Assembly: GCA_036365515.1 (NCBI GenBank)
Contig: CM070876.1
Span: 130,147,394-130,211,393, forward strand
DNA: 64,000 nt
Direction of reading: 5' to 3'
DNA from: Torymus aiolomorphi
Taxonomy: Eukaryota > Arthropoda > Insecta > Hymenoptera > Torymidae
This document shows, piece after piece, positions 11,511 through 22,189 of the stretch (position 1 is its first letter; every line of letters starts with the position of its first letter). Both the position numbers and the translations under genes were made by a program. Under the pieces are notes generated by a model. It had not been told where the DNA came from. It saw nothing but the letters and a program-made list of their open reading frames with translations, and searched no databases.

Positions 11511-11602
11511 GGACTTAATTGTTTGTCTATGATCAATTTTTGTACTTTAATTGTATGTCTATGATCAATTTTGTACTTTAACTGTATGTCTATGATCAAA
11601 TT
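11510..11602. repeat. Short tandem repeat, 31-32 bp period, three units
   Basis: TGTCTATGATCAA starts at 11524, 11555 and 11587, with TTTGTACTTTAA between units. Confidence 0.75.
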
Positions 11603-11735
11603 AAGTCGTGTCATAGACACAATCATTGTATCGAACGACTTGACATTGTGTCGAACGGCGAATGTGACACGAATATTAAACTTATCTAAACTACAGTTGT
11701 AGTTTTGGCTTTATTTTCCTTTCAAGATAATATAA

Positions 11736-11868
11736 GGCTCTTGCTAAATGACCGTCAGATTTCGTGAGCGCATAGACAGGGATTGAGGTTTGACTGAAGA
11801 AATGACAGTTCCTTCCAGGTCAGACTCTCAAAACAGCAGTTTAATCTGACGGTCGCTTAGCAGAGGTA
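11736..11868. mobile_element. Small foldback (MITE-like)
   Basis: An inverted pair of about 25 bp, GGCTCTTGCTAAATGACCGT against the complement at 11843-11868 (CTGACGGTCGCTTAGCAGAG), encloses about 80 bp. No clear target duplication was seen. Confidence 0.45.
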
Positions 11869-11909
11869 TAATAACAATCAAGAGGAAAAATCTAATGTTG
11901 GGTCTACTT

Positions 11910-12181
11910 AGTGAAGGGCTCCCGGAGTTCGGAAACGGGAAATAATAACTAGATCTAGTTATTTTTGAGCAGTGCTAAGTTCAAGGCAGAGAATTTGCTG
12001 AGAATGCAGCATGGGGATGGGGACAGTCTAACTAGCCTGACCTGACTCTGAAATACACGTTGCAATGTCGCGCTTACACTCGGTCACTCACTAAAGCTTT
12101 CTCTGCCTTGAACTTAGCACTGGTCGAAAATAACTTGATCTAGTTATTATTTCCCGTTTCCGACTCCGGTGGCCCATCACT
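11910..12181. mobile_element. Foldback MITE with 90-bp arms
   Basis: The left arm (11910-12000) and right arm (about 12090-12181) are inverted copies over some 90 bp, containing GGAAACGGGAAATAATAACT and GTGCTAAGTTCAAGGCAGAG. The centre is about 80 bp of unrelated sequence. There is no coding capacity. Confidence 0.75.
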
Positions 12182-12183
12182 GA

Positions 12184-12420
12184 CAAGGAAACGTCCCGAA
12201 ATGTCAAATTCAAAAAATTACAAAAACTATACTAGGTAGTAGTCCTCCATGAGACATTCACAAATATATTTTTTTTATCGACAACCAATGCCTTTTTGAG
12301 GGTTAAATCCACGCCGGAAGTTCACATTGAAAAATGATTTTTTCGATATGTCTCTGTCTCTATTCAATTTTTTTTTCTGAAATAAATTGGAAAATGTTTC
12401 TTATAAAAAGTACAAGTAAT
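12184..12420 (+). mobile_element. Terminal fragment of a Tc5-like element
   Basis: The sequence starts CAAGGAAACGTCCCG directly after C-TGA and is related over about 230 bp to the element end at 35202 (CAAGGAAAGTACCCG). It is more distantly related to the TIR at 45858. The opposite end was not found before the microsatellite at 12430. Confidence 0.55.
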
Positions 12421-12429
12421 CTAGAGAGT

Positions 12430-12432
12430 GTG

Positions 12433-12465
<33 letters not shown>

Positions 12466-12492
12466 ATATGTATATATATATATATATATAGG
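12430..12492. repeat. Compound (TA)n(TG)n(TA)n microsatellite
   Basis: This is a simple dinucleotide run. Open frames across it on both strands are translations of the repeat. Confidence 0.9.
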
Positions 12493-13190
12493 TATATGTG
12501 TTGGTACTTTTGGGGTATATATACACCATAGATTGCTACTTTTGGGGACTTTTGTCCTTTTTGGGGACCGGCTTCAAAAATACGATGCATCTATCGCTAC
12601 TTTTGAGGTCCATAAGGCTTCGCTACAATACATCTTAGGTAGTTTTCCGGGCTTTTGTTCCGGAATTTCGGTACTAAAAGCGGGCGCCGCAGGCCCCCTG
12701 CGAACCACGGTACCCTTAGGGTCATTATTTCTTTAGTCAAGTGTATTTGTTCCGGTATTCCAATGTAAACTCTCAGAGTAAGAAACTCTAGGACCCCAAT
12801 AGTACCGATGTGTGTATTTATATATATATATATATGTTAGTGTTGTTTTTGAACATCAGCCCACCTCATCCGCCCCTCGCCGCCCTCTCTGCCCGCTCCG
12901 CCGCCCGCCCCTCAGCCCACCCATCAAAATAACGTAAAAATTAGCGTATTTATATGAGTTTTTTTTTTTAAATAGCCTCTGAGGCCCCGTCACCCACCTC
13001 TCAGGCACCACTCTGCCCCCTCCTCCGCCCGCCCCTCGTTCTACCCTCTTCCCGCCACTCATAGTCACTTTTTTCTTTAATCGTATTTATCATTTCGGTA
13101 TACATGCGACAAAGATCTTTTTTTCTCACACAACGCGTAAAGTATTGTGTTTTCACATTGACCTCAGTCTCGCTTCGCTCGGACCGTAAA
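12493..13190. other. Gene-free stretch with pyrimidine-rich tracts
   Basis: No supported gene was found. The segment 12855-13065 contains two C-rich, nearly pyrimidine-only tracts (CCCACCTCATCCGCCCCTCG and a similar one near 12990-13055). Their complement resembles the G-rich tract at the 5' end of the Helitron at 54245-54430. Confidence 0.4.
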
Positions 13191-13194
13191 TAAT

Positions 13195-13590
13195 TATAAA
13201 CGGCACTAATCATTGGAAAAAAATAGACATACGAGTATAGGCTTCGCAGTTTCTAGGAATGAAGTTATGTGACGTTTTCGACCCTGAAATTAAAGATTAA
13301 GCACAAACAACTTTCTGTAAGGTATATGGGAAAATTGTATATTGTCTCCCAACAATGAGGACCATTGATATTTTTTTTAACACAAATAAGTATATCTTTT
13401 CCACGCCACCCAAGAGGTAGATAGATAGGCGCGCTTTTTTTATAGAGGTTTCCCTTTTTTGTATCTTTGAATTCATTTTCCATTAAATATTTCATTATTT
13501 TTTCATAATAAAAAGTTAGTAAAAAATGGCCTATTCCTTTGTTAAAAAAAATTTTTAATTTTCAAGTATTACTTTTGCTCTACTAAATAA
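13195..13590 (-). mobile_element. Helitron-derived non-coding fragment
   Basis: On the minus strand this segment is a paralogue of the non-coding part of the Helitron at 18813-18857, 19462-19629 and 23080-23215: AAAGTAATACTTGAAAATT, then ATTTAATGGAAAATGAATTC, then GGGTCGAAAACGTCACATAA in the same order. It lacks the two insertions present there and so acts as an empty-site reference. It has no gene. Confidence 0.7.
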
Positions 13591-13616
13591 ACTGTAACGC
13601 GTGCGCGAGTTAGGTA

Positions 13617-14910
13617 CGAGGGTCATTTGATAAGTACCTAGCCTACAAATGAAAACACCAAAATTTTACAAAAAATAAAATTTATTTTTCAATGTAGTCT
13701 CCTTTTAGTTGAATACACTTGGTCCAGCGGTGTTCCAATTTTGTTAACCCCGTTGAAAAAAATGTTTTCTCTTGGTTTGCAAAATAGGCCTCCGTGGCGG
13801 CGATTATTTCGTTATTGGAGTGGAATCTCTTCCCGGCGAGCGAATTTTTTAGGTTCGGAAACAAAAAAAAGTCGCACGGAGCCAAATCTGGAGAATACGG
13901 TGGATGGGGCAGCAGTTCGTAGCGTAATTCGACCAATTTAGCCGTGGCGAGTGCAGAAGTGTGAGCCGGTGCATTATCGTGGTGGAAAAGCACTTTCATT
14001 TTAGACAAATGGGGCCGTTTTTCTTCTAACACGGCGTCAAATCGGCTCAATAGTTCGGTGTAGTACTGTCCTGTGACCGTTTTGCCCTTCTCCAGATAGT
14101 CAATAAAAATCACACCTTGAAAATCCGAGAAAACAGTGGCCATCACCTTTCCGGCCGACGGGACCGTCTTCGCCTTCTTCGGAGCAGGTTCACCGGGTTA
14201 GGTCCACTGTTTTGACTGCTCCTTGGTCTGTGGAGTGTAGTGGTGAATCCATGTTTCGTCGACGGTCACGTAACGACGCAAAAACTCTTTTGGATTGCGA
14301 TTAAACAGCTCCAAACACTGCTCTGAACTGGTCACACGGATGCGCTTGTTGTCTGCAGTCAGCAAACGCGGCACCCACCTTGCTGACAGCTTTCTCATGC
14401 CTAAAATCTCATGTAGGATATGCCACACGCGTTCTTCTGAGATGCCTACTATCGCAGCTATCTCGTGCACCTTTAATCGGCAGTCTGACAAAACGATATC
14501 GTGTATTTTTGTCACGTTCTCCTCCGTAGTGGCTGTTTTCGGAGCACCTGGGCGTGGATCATCAAAAACCGACGTACGACCACGTTGAAACTCGTTATAC
14601 CAAAATTTAACGGTCGCCATCGAAGGAGAAGCATCCCCATACACTGCATCCAAGCGTTCTTTAATTTCACTGCGCAATTTCCCTTCCAAAAACAAGAATC
14701 GAATCACCGACCGATATTGTTCTTTCTCCATTTTTTCAAAAATCAACGGACACATTTGCTTTCACACGCTCTCAAAAATAAACTACAACTCCGATCCGGC
14801 TGAAATTTCGTCTGTAACCGTTTACAGGAAAATACTGCACTGTAGTGTATTTCTGGTGCGATAGTGGCACCATCTGGCGGTGAGGCTAGGTACTTGTCAA
14901 ATGACCCTCG
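13617..14910 (-). mobile_element. mariner element, full length
   Basis: The 1294-bp element is flanked by TA duplications (13615-13616 and 14911-14912). It has inverted termini, CGAGGGTCATTTGATAAGTA at the left and the matching complement ending GACCCTCG at the right. It contains one transposase frame. Confidence 0.92.
13682..14731 (-). pseudogene. mariner transposase, one nonsense codon
   Basis: The reading frame of 349 codons, the usual mariner length, starts at MEKEQYRSVIRF (14731). The upstream in-frame Met at 14755 gives eight extra residues and is less likely. The N-terminal half holds the paired helix-turn-helix domains (SMATVKFWYNEFQRG, VHEIAAIVGISEERV). The catalytic triad is VTVDETWIHHY, LFHHDNAPAH and YSPDLAPCDFFLFP. 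There are exactly 34 residues between the second and third Asp, so it is D,D34D. A TAA at 14198-14200 interrupts the frame between WT and PGEPAPKKAK, in the linker after the first Asp. No frameshift is seen, so loss of activity is recent. Transposase would act in the nucleus by cut-and-paste into TA. Confidence 0.92.
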
Positions 14911-14912
14911 TA

Positions 14913-15640
14913 ATTCGAGATTCGAATTACCCGCACCGAGCAGGCATGCTCACTGGGGGCGCGAGCGCGAGAGCATTCTGACCGGATTAGAACGGTTTCG
15001 CGACGCGTAATATGCCCGTGGCGTACCCGCGAAGCTGCTACGGCTTTATGCGAGTCACGGCAGCCATATTCGTGTCTGCCATCGCGCCGAAAACGTCTCC
15101 TCCGTGTCTCTTGTAAGTTACCTCGTCCGCGCCGTCGCATCGTGTTTTAGAATTACCGCGAGAGTAGTGAAGGCACCGATATAGTGTGTACGTGCGGAAG
15201 AGAGACAGAGAGAGTGCGATCCCCAGCCGCGTGAGCCACACGAGACCGCAGCCAGCCCGCCTGTCGACCCAATACAGCGAGTAAGAGAGAGAGAGAAAGA
15301 GAGCGCAACTGCTGTGCGAGCAACAGAGAGCGAGAGAGAGCCGAGTGCACCGGCTGCATCTTCCTAACGTAAGTTTTCTACTCTCCTCTCGAGGGTTTAT
15401 TGTAAAGGCTCGCACGAAAATCGCCCCGTGCAAGCTTTCTGTGCCGTGCACGTGCGGGTGTGTGTCAGCCCGCCGTACTTTAACACCGGCGCGAGATTAG
15501 CAGCTTCGCCGCGCGCCGTATTGTTCGCGCGTTTGAATATTAACTGTCGCGCGCGAACTAACAGTTTGTTTTAATAAGCATGTGGGTTGTGCATGTAATT
15601 GTTATTGGTTTTAATATACTGTGATATCTAGTTACTAGTC
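14913..15640 (+). promoter_or_regulatory. GC/CpG-rich block with GA tracts and splice-donor-like sites
   Basis: The sequence is much more GC- and CpG-rich than its surroundings, with GAGAGAG-rich stretches at 15200-15340. There are two strong donor-like sites, CTTGTAAGTT at 15111 and CTAACGTAAGTT at 15365. This resembles an insect promoter with a 5' untranslated exon. No coding exon follows before BEL/Pao and Helitron remains, so it could equally be the LTR or leader of a GC-rich retroelement such as the one at 36-45 kb. Open frames on the minus strand here are compositional. Confidence 0.3.
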
Positions 15641-15689
15641 GCATTGTTCATTACAACCTGTCCTTCTCCCGGATACCGCCGCCTCCGCG

Positions 15690-15950
15690 GGAAAACAACT
15701 CCCCCGGTCGTTTTCATATCTGAGCATAGCGGCCGCGCACTTTACTCTTCGAGCGCGTGCTTTTCACTCAGCGATCCAATTAGTTGGAAAGCGAAGTTCG
15801 CATGCGATCTTCCCGTTGAATTCGGGATTCCAGGAGCAGATCTCCGGCCAAGTCATTTTAGTCTGACACCCGCGGCACGGTGTTCTAGGGCATTGCTGGC
15901 CTGTGGCTTGTTGGGATTTTCCCCCACTAGCCATCCCGTTACAAAACATT
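15690..15950 (+). pseudogene. BEL/Pao-like integrase N-terminal fragment, decayed
   Basis: Pieces in two frames resemble the zinc-domain region of BEL/Pao integrases: PPVVFISEHSG, then FGIPGADLRP, RCSRALLACG and LLGFSPTSHPV. The last two correspond to the C-x2-C-x-R-A and QLMG-x-LP-x-SRV stretch. At nucleotide level TCCGGCCAAGTCA is shared with the BEL/Pao remnant at 60423. Frames shift several times. The assignment rests on motif order and not on an alignment. Confidence 0.4.
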
Positions 15951-15999
15951 TGTTATATTTTTAAACATTTTTATAGTTATTTAATTAACATAAATTTTT

Positions 16000-17646
16000 C
16001 ATACAGAAAATCATACAGAAAATCAACAAAGAATTATTTTTGAAGAAAATAATTCTTTGTTATTATATAATAAGTCGTTTAAATATTGTTTCTCCAAAGG
16101 ATGTTGAACGGCTTCATTTAAAATTAATTTTAAATAGTATTAAAGGTGCAATTCCGTTTCAAGATTTACGAACGTATGAAAAAATTACATATAACACATA
16201 GAGAGAAACTACAATAAAAATGGGTTTAGTTGATGATGACTTACAAATAAAAAATATTTTTAAAGAAGCTTGTGACGTTAGGTTAGGATATCAACTACGT
16301 CAACTTTTTGCTTGGTATTTACTATCTGAAAATATTAATGGTAATAATATTTGGAAGGAATTTAATAACTTTTTCATAGAAGATTTTAAAGATGATAAAT
16401 TAAACAATGCCCTCATACAAATAAATGAAATATTATTTTTAAACGAAAAATCATGTATAGATTTTGGATTGCCTGAACTAAATAAAATCTTAAAAATTCA
16501 ATGTAATGAAGTTAATAAGACTGAAATTTTATTCTGTGCAGAAATTTTTAGTAACATGTATACACAACTAAATTTAGAACAAAAGTATATTTTTGAGAAA
16601 TTATTAAATAATGAACATAAGATTCATTTGATAGACGGACCTGGTGGTTCAGGTAAAACATTTTTATACAAAACATTAATTTTTTACTTTTTCTCTAAAG
16701 AAAAAAAAATGTTATCAATGTCTTGGACTGGTATTACGTCAATACTATTACCAAAAGGAAGGACAAGTGAAAAAACATTTAAATTACCTTTAGATTTAAA
16801 AAGTATAGAAAGTGCATTTTTTAAATTAGACTCTGATAAGAGAAAATTACGGGAAGTAGATGCAATAATTTAGGACGAGGCATCAATGATACCAAAAAAA
16901 GCTTTAGACATTGTAGATAAAACATTAAGAGATGTTTGTAATAATAATTTACCATTTGGGGGGAAATTAATTGTATTAGGAGGAGATTTTCGCAAATTCT
17001 TCCAGTTATTAAAAACGGTTGTAGAAACACAATTATACAAGAAACAATAAAATATTCAGATATTTAGCCACTTTTCATTATAATGAAGTTAAAAAAAATA
17101 TTCGTTCTAACAATGAAGAATTCGCTTCATTTTTATTAGATATTGGAGAGGGAATAATTAATCCATTCAAAGTACCAAACAGTTGGAAAACTGACGATGA
17201 TTGTTTGAAAATATATATAGATATAAATTATAATTTATCTATGAATAGTGTCATTTTAACGTCTCATAATGAAGATTCAACTATTCTGAATAATACAATT
17301 TTAAAATTGATCGATAGTGATGAAATGACTTATTATAGTATAGATACTGCTACGTGTAAAGGTGTTGATCTATCAGATGATAATATTTACATAAATTTTC
17401 CTATTGAATATTTGCATAATATTCGTGAAGGTTTACCTCCACATAAATTAAATCTGAAAATTAATGCGATAGTAATATTAATAAGAAACTTAAATATAAA
17501 TGATGGTTTATGCAACGGAACGCGATTAAAAATAACTAGACTATAGATGTAGGAATCCTAATAATATATTTATTCAAAATGATTCGGAAAATACAGAGGA
17601 AATTATCAATATTGTGTGGAAAGAAATTTTTGATGAACAATTATAA
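16000..17646 (+). pseudogene. Helitron helicase remnant (PIF1-like domain)
   Basis: The frame reads HTENHTENQQRIIF at 16000, then NIVSPKDVERL at 16083, and continues to a SF1 helicase domain. Walker A is LIDGPGGSGKTFLYKT (16633). Walker B should be D-E-A-S-M but the codon before it is TAG (16870-16872) where the paralogue at 50 kb has Trp. Then come GGKLIVLGGDF and the PIF1-like signature around NIREGLPPHKLNLKINA. An earlier TAG lies at 16199. A deletion near 17010 shifts the frame, and about 100 residues are missing between 17546 and 17556. The last exon-like piece NPNNIFIQN runs to the stop at 17646. The Rep domain is absent. It belongs to the same family as 49776-53938. Confidence 0.85.
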
Positions 17647-17729
17647 TTATTCTTATATTTATTATGTAATAAAATTACAAATTATTGTTTATAATATATA
17701 TTAATTCAAGGTATATTAAATTAAAAAAC

Positions 17730-18143
17730 ATGTCAGACCAAGGTGATGTAAAATCAATACCATTACAAATCCTTTGGAATCCAAGAGAAAAAAAATTTAT
17801 AGAAGTTCACACCATTGAACAAGCTCAAATTTTAGACGATTTAAATAAACAGTTGTTAAAACATGACCACGAGGACAATAATTATATGAACAATTTAATA
17901 GATGAATACAATAATCATTTAAACCAAAATAAAACAGAATTTCCAGTATTATGGGATACAGAAAAAAAAAAAAAATATGTAGAAGTGTATACATTGGAAG
18001 AAGAAAATCGACAGTCCGAATTAAATACAAAAATAGAAGAAAATATAAAAGAAACAAATAAGTATAATGAATATTTAGAGGAGTCATTGAAAGTATATAA
18101 TTTAAATTATATAAAAAATCTAATTAAAGATCTTAGTAGATAA
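17730..18143 (+). CDS. Open frame of unknown function behind the Helitron helicase
   Basis: This is an uninterrupted 137-codon frame starting MSDQGDVKSIPLQILW. I do not recognise it. It is built from two copies of a module of about 55 residues: PLQILWNPREKKFIEVHTIE in the first half and FPVLWDTEKKKKYVEVYTLE in the second. Each is followed by a charged, probably helical, Asn/Glu/Lys-rich stretch. No signal peptide or membrane segment is visible. An upstream in-frame TTG would add 15 residues, but the ATG at 17730 is preferred. It lies 83 bp after the helicase stop and directly before a minisatellite, inside a Helitron whose own helicase is full of stops. Its intactness is therefore notable. 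It may be a captured host fragment, an accessory Helitron gene, or chance in AT-rich DNA. Confidence 0.45.
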   Translation: MSDQGDVKSIPLQILWNPREKKFIEVHTIEQAQILDDLNKQLLKHDHEDNNYMNNLIDEYNNHLNQNKTEFPVLWDTEKKKKYVEVYTLEEENRQSELNTKIEENIKETNKYNEYLEESLKVYNLNYIKNLIKDLSR

Positions 18144-18730
18144 TTGGTCTGCTCTCAGCGACCTGCAAAATTGGTCTACTTTTATTGACTTTTAAATTAA
18201 AAAAAAATGTCTTAATTGGTCTGCTATCAACGACATTATTAAAAAATATTTTTAAAATCGGTCTGCTATCAGGGACCTTTAAAATTAGTCTCCTACCAAC
18301 GATCTTCAAAGCCAGTCTGTTATCAGCGACCTTCAAAACCAGTCTGCTATCAGCGACATTCAAAATCGGTCTGCTATCAGCGATCTTCAAAATCTGTCTG
18401 CTATCAAACCTCCAAAATTGATTAGCTTTCAAAAATCGGGTTTCTATGAGCGACCTTCAAAATCGGTCTGCTATCAGCGACCTTCAAAATAGGTCAGACA
18501 TATACATGTCAGTATTCAGACCTCCAAGATTGATTAGCTTTCAACAACCTTTAAAATTAACATATTTTCAATGACTTACAAACTGATCTTTTGCTTAATC
18601 TTCAAAATCGATCTACTTTTAGAATTCAACAACGGTTTCGATTTAAGTTTCGGTCTGCTTTCAGCGACCTTCATAATTAATATTTTTAGCGTCATACTTT
18701 GAGCGACCTTTGAAATCAATATGAAGTTCA
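18143..18730. repeat. Minisatellite, about 30-bp units
   Basis: GGTCTGCTATCAGCGACCTTCAAAAT-like units recur some 12-18 times with substitutions, regular in 18240-18490 and degenerate afterwards. The units are head to tail without unique spacers. The minus strand is open across part of it as a D-S-R-P-I-L-K-V-A repeat, which I take as a consequence of the period being a multiple of three. Confidence 0.85.
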
Positions 18731-18857
18731 AAAGCTTTGAATGACTTTCAAGCTTAAAATTTATGTTATTTAAATAACTATAAAAATGTTTAAAAATATA
18801 ACATATGTTTATTCAATAGAATAAAAGTAATACTTGAAAATTATACAGTTTTTTTAA

Positions 18858-19457
18858 CCCATTAGGTGGCAAACGTCCATGGTTGCAACGCTTCGATTTG
18901 ACATTATCTCATTCGTCCAATTCTCAATGGATTTTGATGAAACTTGGTTTCCTTATGTTTTAGGGTATGCTCTTTCTAAAATTCACCAAGTTTTTTTCAA
19001 AAAATGTACAGAAAAAGATATATGGCCGATTTTTTTGGAAAAAGTCGAAATTTTTTTCAATTTTTTTTCAAATTTCGCTCTGCGAAAAAGAAAGGGACCT
19101 TAAAGTATACTCCCTAAACAATTTTTTTCGCGACATGAGACGATAATCTTTCAAATACACTTGATTTTATTCAAAAATGTTGATTAGAAAAAAAATATGG
19201 CGGTTTTTGTATCGTAGTGTAATATAAAACTTCATGATTTTTTACTCAAAAAATATCAAATATTGGAAAAAATTTTATAGAACAAAAAGTGCTCAAAATT
19301 GATCAAGGAACACGTGTGAATTTTTCCGGATCGATTTGGAAAGATCGTACCCTAAAACATAAGAAAACCAAGTTTCATCAAAATCCATTGAGAATTGGAC
19401 GAATGACGTAATGTCAAATCGAAGCATTGCAACCATGGACGTTTGCCACTTAATGGG
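18858..19457. mobile_element. TTAA-target foldback (piggyBac-like MITE)
   Basis: The 600-bp element begins CCCATTAGGTGGCAAACGTC and ends with the inverse ACGTTTGCCACTTAATGGG. Arms are about 110 bp. TTAA is present on both sides (18854-18857, 19458-19461). TTAA duplication with termini starting CCC is the piggyBac signature. The paralogue at 13195-13590 reads through this position with a single TTAA, confirming insertion. There is no coding capacity. Confidence 0.85.
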
Positions 19458-20210
19458 TTAACAGAGGAATAGGCATTTTTTACTAACTTTTTATTACGAA
19501 AACAAAAAATGACATATTTAATGGAAAATGAATTCAAAGATAGTAAAAACGGGGAAAACCTCTATAAAAAAACGCGCCTATCTATCTACCTCTTGGGTGG
19601 TGTGGAAAAGATAGACTTTTTATATCTCTGGGAGCGTCCGCCAGAAACCAGCCAGCGGGCGCGCGGGACGCATTTTTCATGCAAAACACGCTCTGTTCAA
19701 CTCGCTCATAATCGTATTCTGAGTCTCTCAGGAAAAAACAAAAGATATATATCTATAGATTTTTCCTGCTCTTTCCAATCGTGCTATTCTTTTTACTCCG
19801 AAACTTTTTCTTCTGGTCGAAAATTCAAGTTGAAAGTTCAGAGACATTTTTCTCAAAGTATTCATGTTTTTTTTCAAAATGCATAGCACCATTTGAAAGT
19901 AAAAGTTATAAGCTATAAAACCCTACATTTTCAAGTTGGAGAAACGTAGAGCTCAGAAGTAATAAGATTGAAAAGACAGCGGCGAGCGGCCGCGTGAAAT
20001 CTGTTCTGCTCTTGGACGCGCCTCTGTATGCGTATATATCTATTATACTTTAATCGTTGCATCATTTTCACTTATTATCATTTCTGCTACTAGAGGGACC
20101 ACAGAGTCGTTCCCAATACTTAAAAAAGCTCCTTGGAAGGTATTTATCACCCACTGAAAATGTTTTCTTTCTCAATATTTATTATTTTCATAATAAAAAA
20201 AAACTTTAAA

Positions 20211-22070
20211 ATGTCAAAGATTTTCAATCGCTGTTGTAACCCTTTTGATGAAGGAAAGCATTCATCTAAACTGAGATTTGTTTCTGAAAAAATGAAAGCT
20301 CGTTTTCCGAACTTACAAGATAAAGATAAAATATGTGATTCTTGTCGATTAAAATTTGATGCGAAAATTGAGGAAGAAAATGTAGTGTCAATGGAAGAAT
20401 CTAGAGAAATTATTTCTAATTTACAAAAATTGTTTAACGATGATAATTTGTCGAAAAATGAAAAAATGTTACTTTTAAAATTACTCCCAAAAAACTGGAG
20501 TTCTCGTATAGTTGCTAATTTTTCTAATTCATCCCGTTGGCTTGTAACAAAATGTTTGCCAGATAGTCAATCCCTTTTAGTTGATAAAAGGGGAAACCGA
20601 AAAATATCGTGTGATACTGTAAACGAAGTAAAACTTTTCTATCAAAATGACGATAATAGTAGAATCATGCCAGGTTATAAAGATAATAAGTGTATACGAA
20701 ATGATGATGGCACAAAGACCTATGTTCAGAAATGACTTGTTTTGTACAATCTTAGAGAGTTATATTTAAAGTATAAACAACAGTATCCCGAATCAAAAAT
20801 AGAATTCACTAAATTTGCCGAATGTCGCCCTAAATATTGTGTTTTAGCTGGTGCTAGTGGTACGCATTCAGTGTGTGTGTGCATTTATCATCAAAACGTC
20901 AAACTCCTCTTAGCTGATTTAAGAGGAGTTTCTTTTGATAAAATGGATACTTACAAAGATTGTATAGCTGAAATAGTTTGTAAAACACCAACAGCGAAAT
21001 GTTACTTAAATATGTGTCAAAATTGTCCTGGTATTGAACCTCTAAAAACGGAACTTGAACTATTTCTTGAAAGGTCTGGGATTAATGAAATAAAATTTCA
21101 AATGTGGAAAACTACTGATAGATCAACATTGCAAACTGAAATTGTTTCTAGTTCTTTATTTACTGATATCTTTTTTCCTCTTTTACATAAACTCAAAACT
21201 CATTCTTTCATTTCCAAACAGCAGTCATCTTATTTTCAAATCTTACGAGAATCCTTAAGCAAAGGAGAATTTTTAATTTCCCTAGATTTTTCGAAAAACT
21301 ATGCGTTCATTGCACAAGATGCGGCACAATCATTCCACTATAATAATAATCAATGTAGTTTGGCAACAATAGTTATTTACTACAAAGGTTCAGATTCTAA
21401 AATTGAACACAAAAGTATGGCGGTTTTTTCAGACAACTTAATTCATGATACTGTGGCAGTTTACCTAATTCAAGAAATTATAATCGATTACCTTAAAAAA
21501 TCTTTTGATTTCGTTAAAATAATGATTTAATTTACTGATGAAGCTGCACAACATTTTAAAAATAAACATAATTTTCAGAATCTTTTTCATCATTATGAAG
21601 ATTTTTCCGTTGAAGCTGAATGGCACTTTCATGCGACTGCTCACGGAAAAAATGCATGCGATGGAATCGGTGCTTCTATAAAAAGTAATGCTAGGCGAGC
21701 AAGTTTGCGGAAAGTATCCGATTATTATATATTGTCGCCGCAAGATCTTTATCAGTGGGTGACTAAATACTTTGAAAATATTTTGTGCTTTTTTTCATCA
21801 AAAGATGAATATGCTAAGGCTACAAATAAATTAAGACAAAGGCTAGATTCAGTGAAAACAGTGCCTGGAACTCAATCGTTTCACTGTGTTAGATTATTAG
21901 CTAACACTGAACAGTTAGAACTAAAACGATTTTCAACATCCAAAGATTCTCAATTATATCCACCAGTTAAAAAAGCCGAACCCTCTAAAACTCGAATTAA
22001 GAAAAACATGAGTATCGTGAAAAGACCAACAAAAATAATCGCAAATAAAAATAAAAGAATTAAGGTTTAA
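20211..22070 (+). pseudogene. DDE-type transposase of transposon B, two nonsense codons
   Basis: One reading frame of about 620 codons is interrupted only by TGA (20733-20735) and TAA (21528-21530). The start is taken as the ATG at 20211 (MSKIFNRCCNPF) because an N-terminal CC ... CDSCRLKF zinc-finger-like pair follows it. The middle has CVCIYH and CYLNMCQNCPG. Candidate catalytic acids are LDFSKNYAF, FTDEAAQHFKN and ATAHGKNACDGIGA, matching the order in transposon A. AAQSFHYNNNQCSLA corresponds to AVQGNHWVNDQISIF there. The tail is Lys/Arg-rich. The absence of frameshifts suggests recent decay. Confidence 0.78.
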
Positions 22071-22189
22071 ATAAAAAAATAATATATTTAAAACGTAATA
22101 TATGATGCACTGATAAAACATTGTGTAATGCTTTTAATAGGAAACAACGAAAATATGCACTACGTTTATAAAAGCACACTCGGGTCCAG

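Noticed and set aside
12334..12736. Overlapping open frames on both strands
   Set aside because: They read through TA/TG microsatellites and show no family motif.
15038..15451. Ser/Leu-rich frames on the minus strand of the GC-rich block
   Set aside because: Low complexity caused by GA tracts; no homology recognised.
18143..18490. Regular 30-bp repeats reminiscent of a CRISPR array
   Set aside because: Units are contiguous and diverge gradually with no unique spacers, in eukaryotic DNA; it is a minisatellite.
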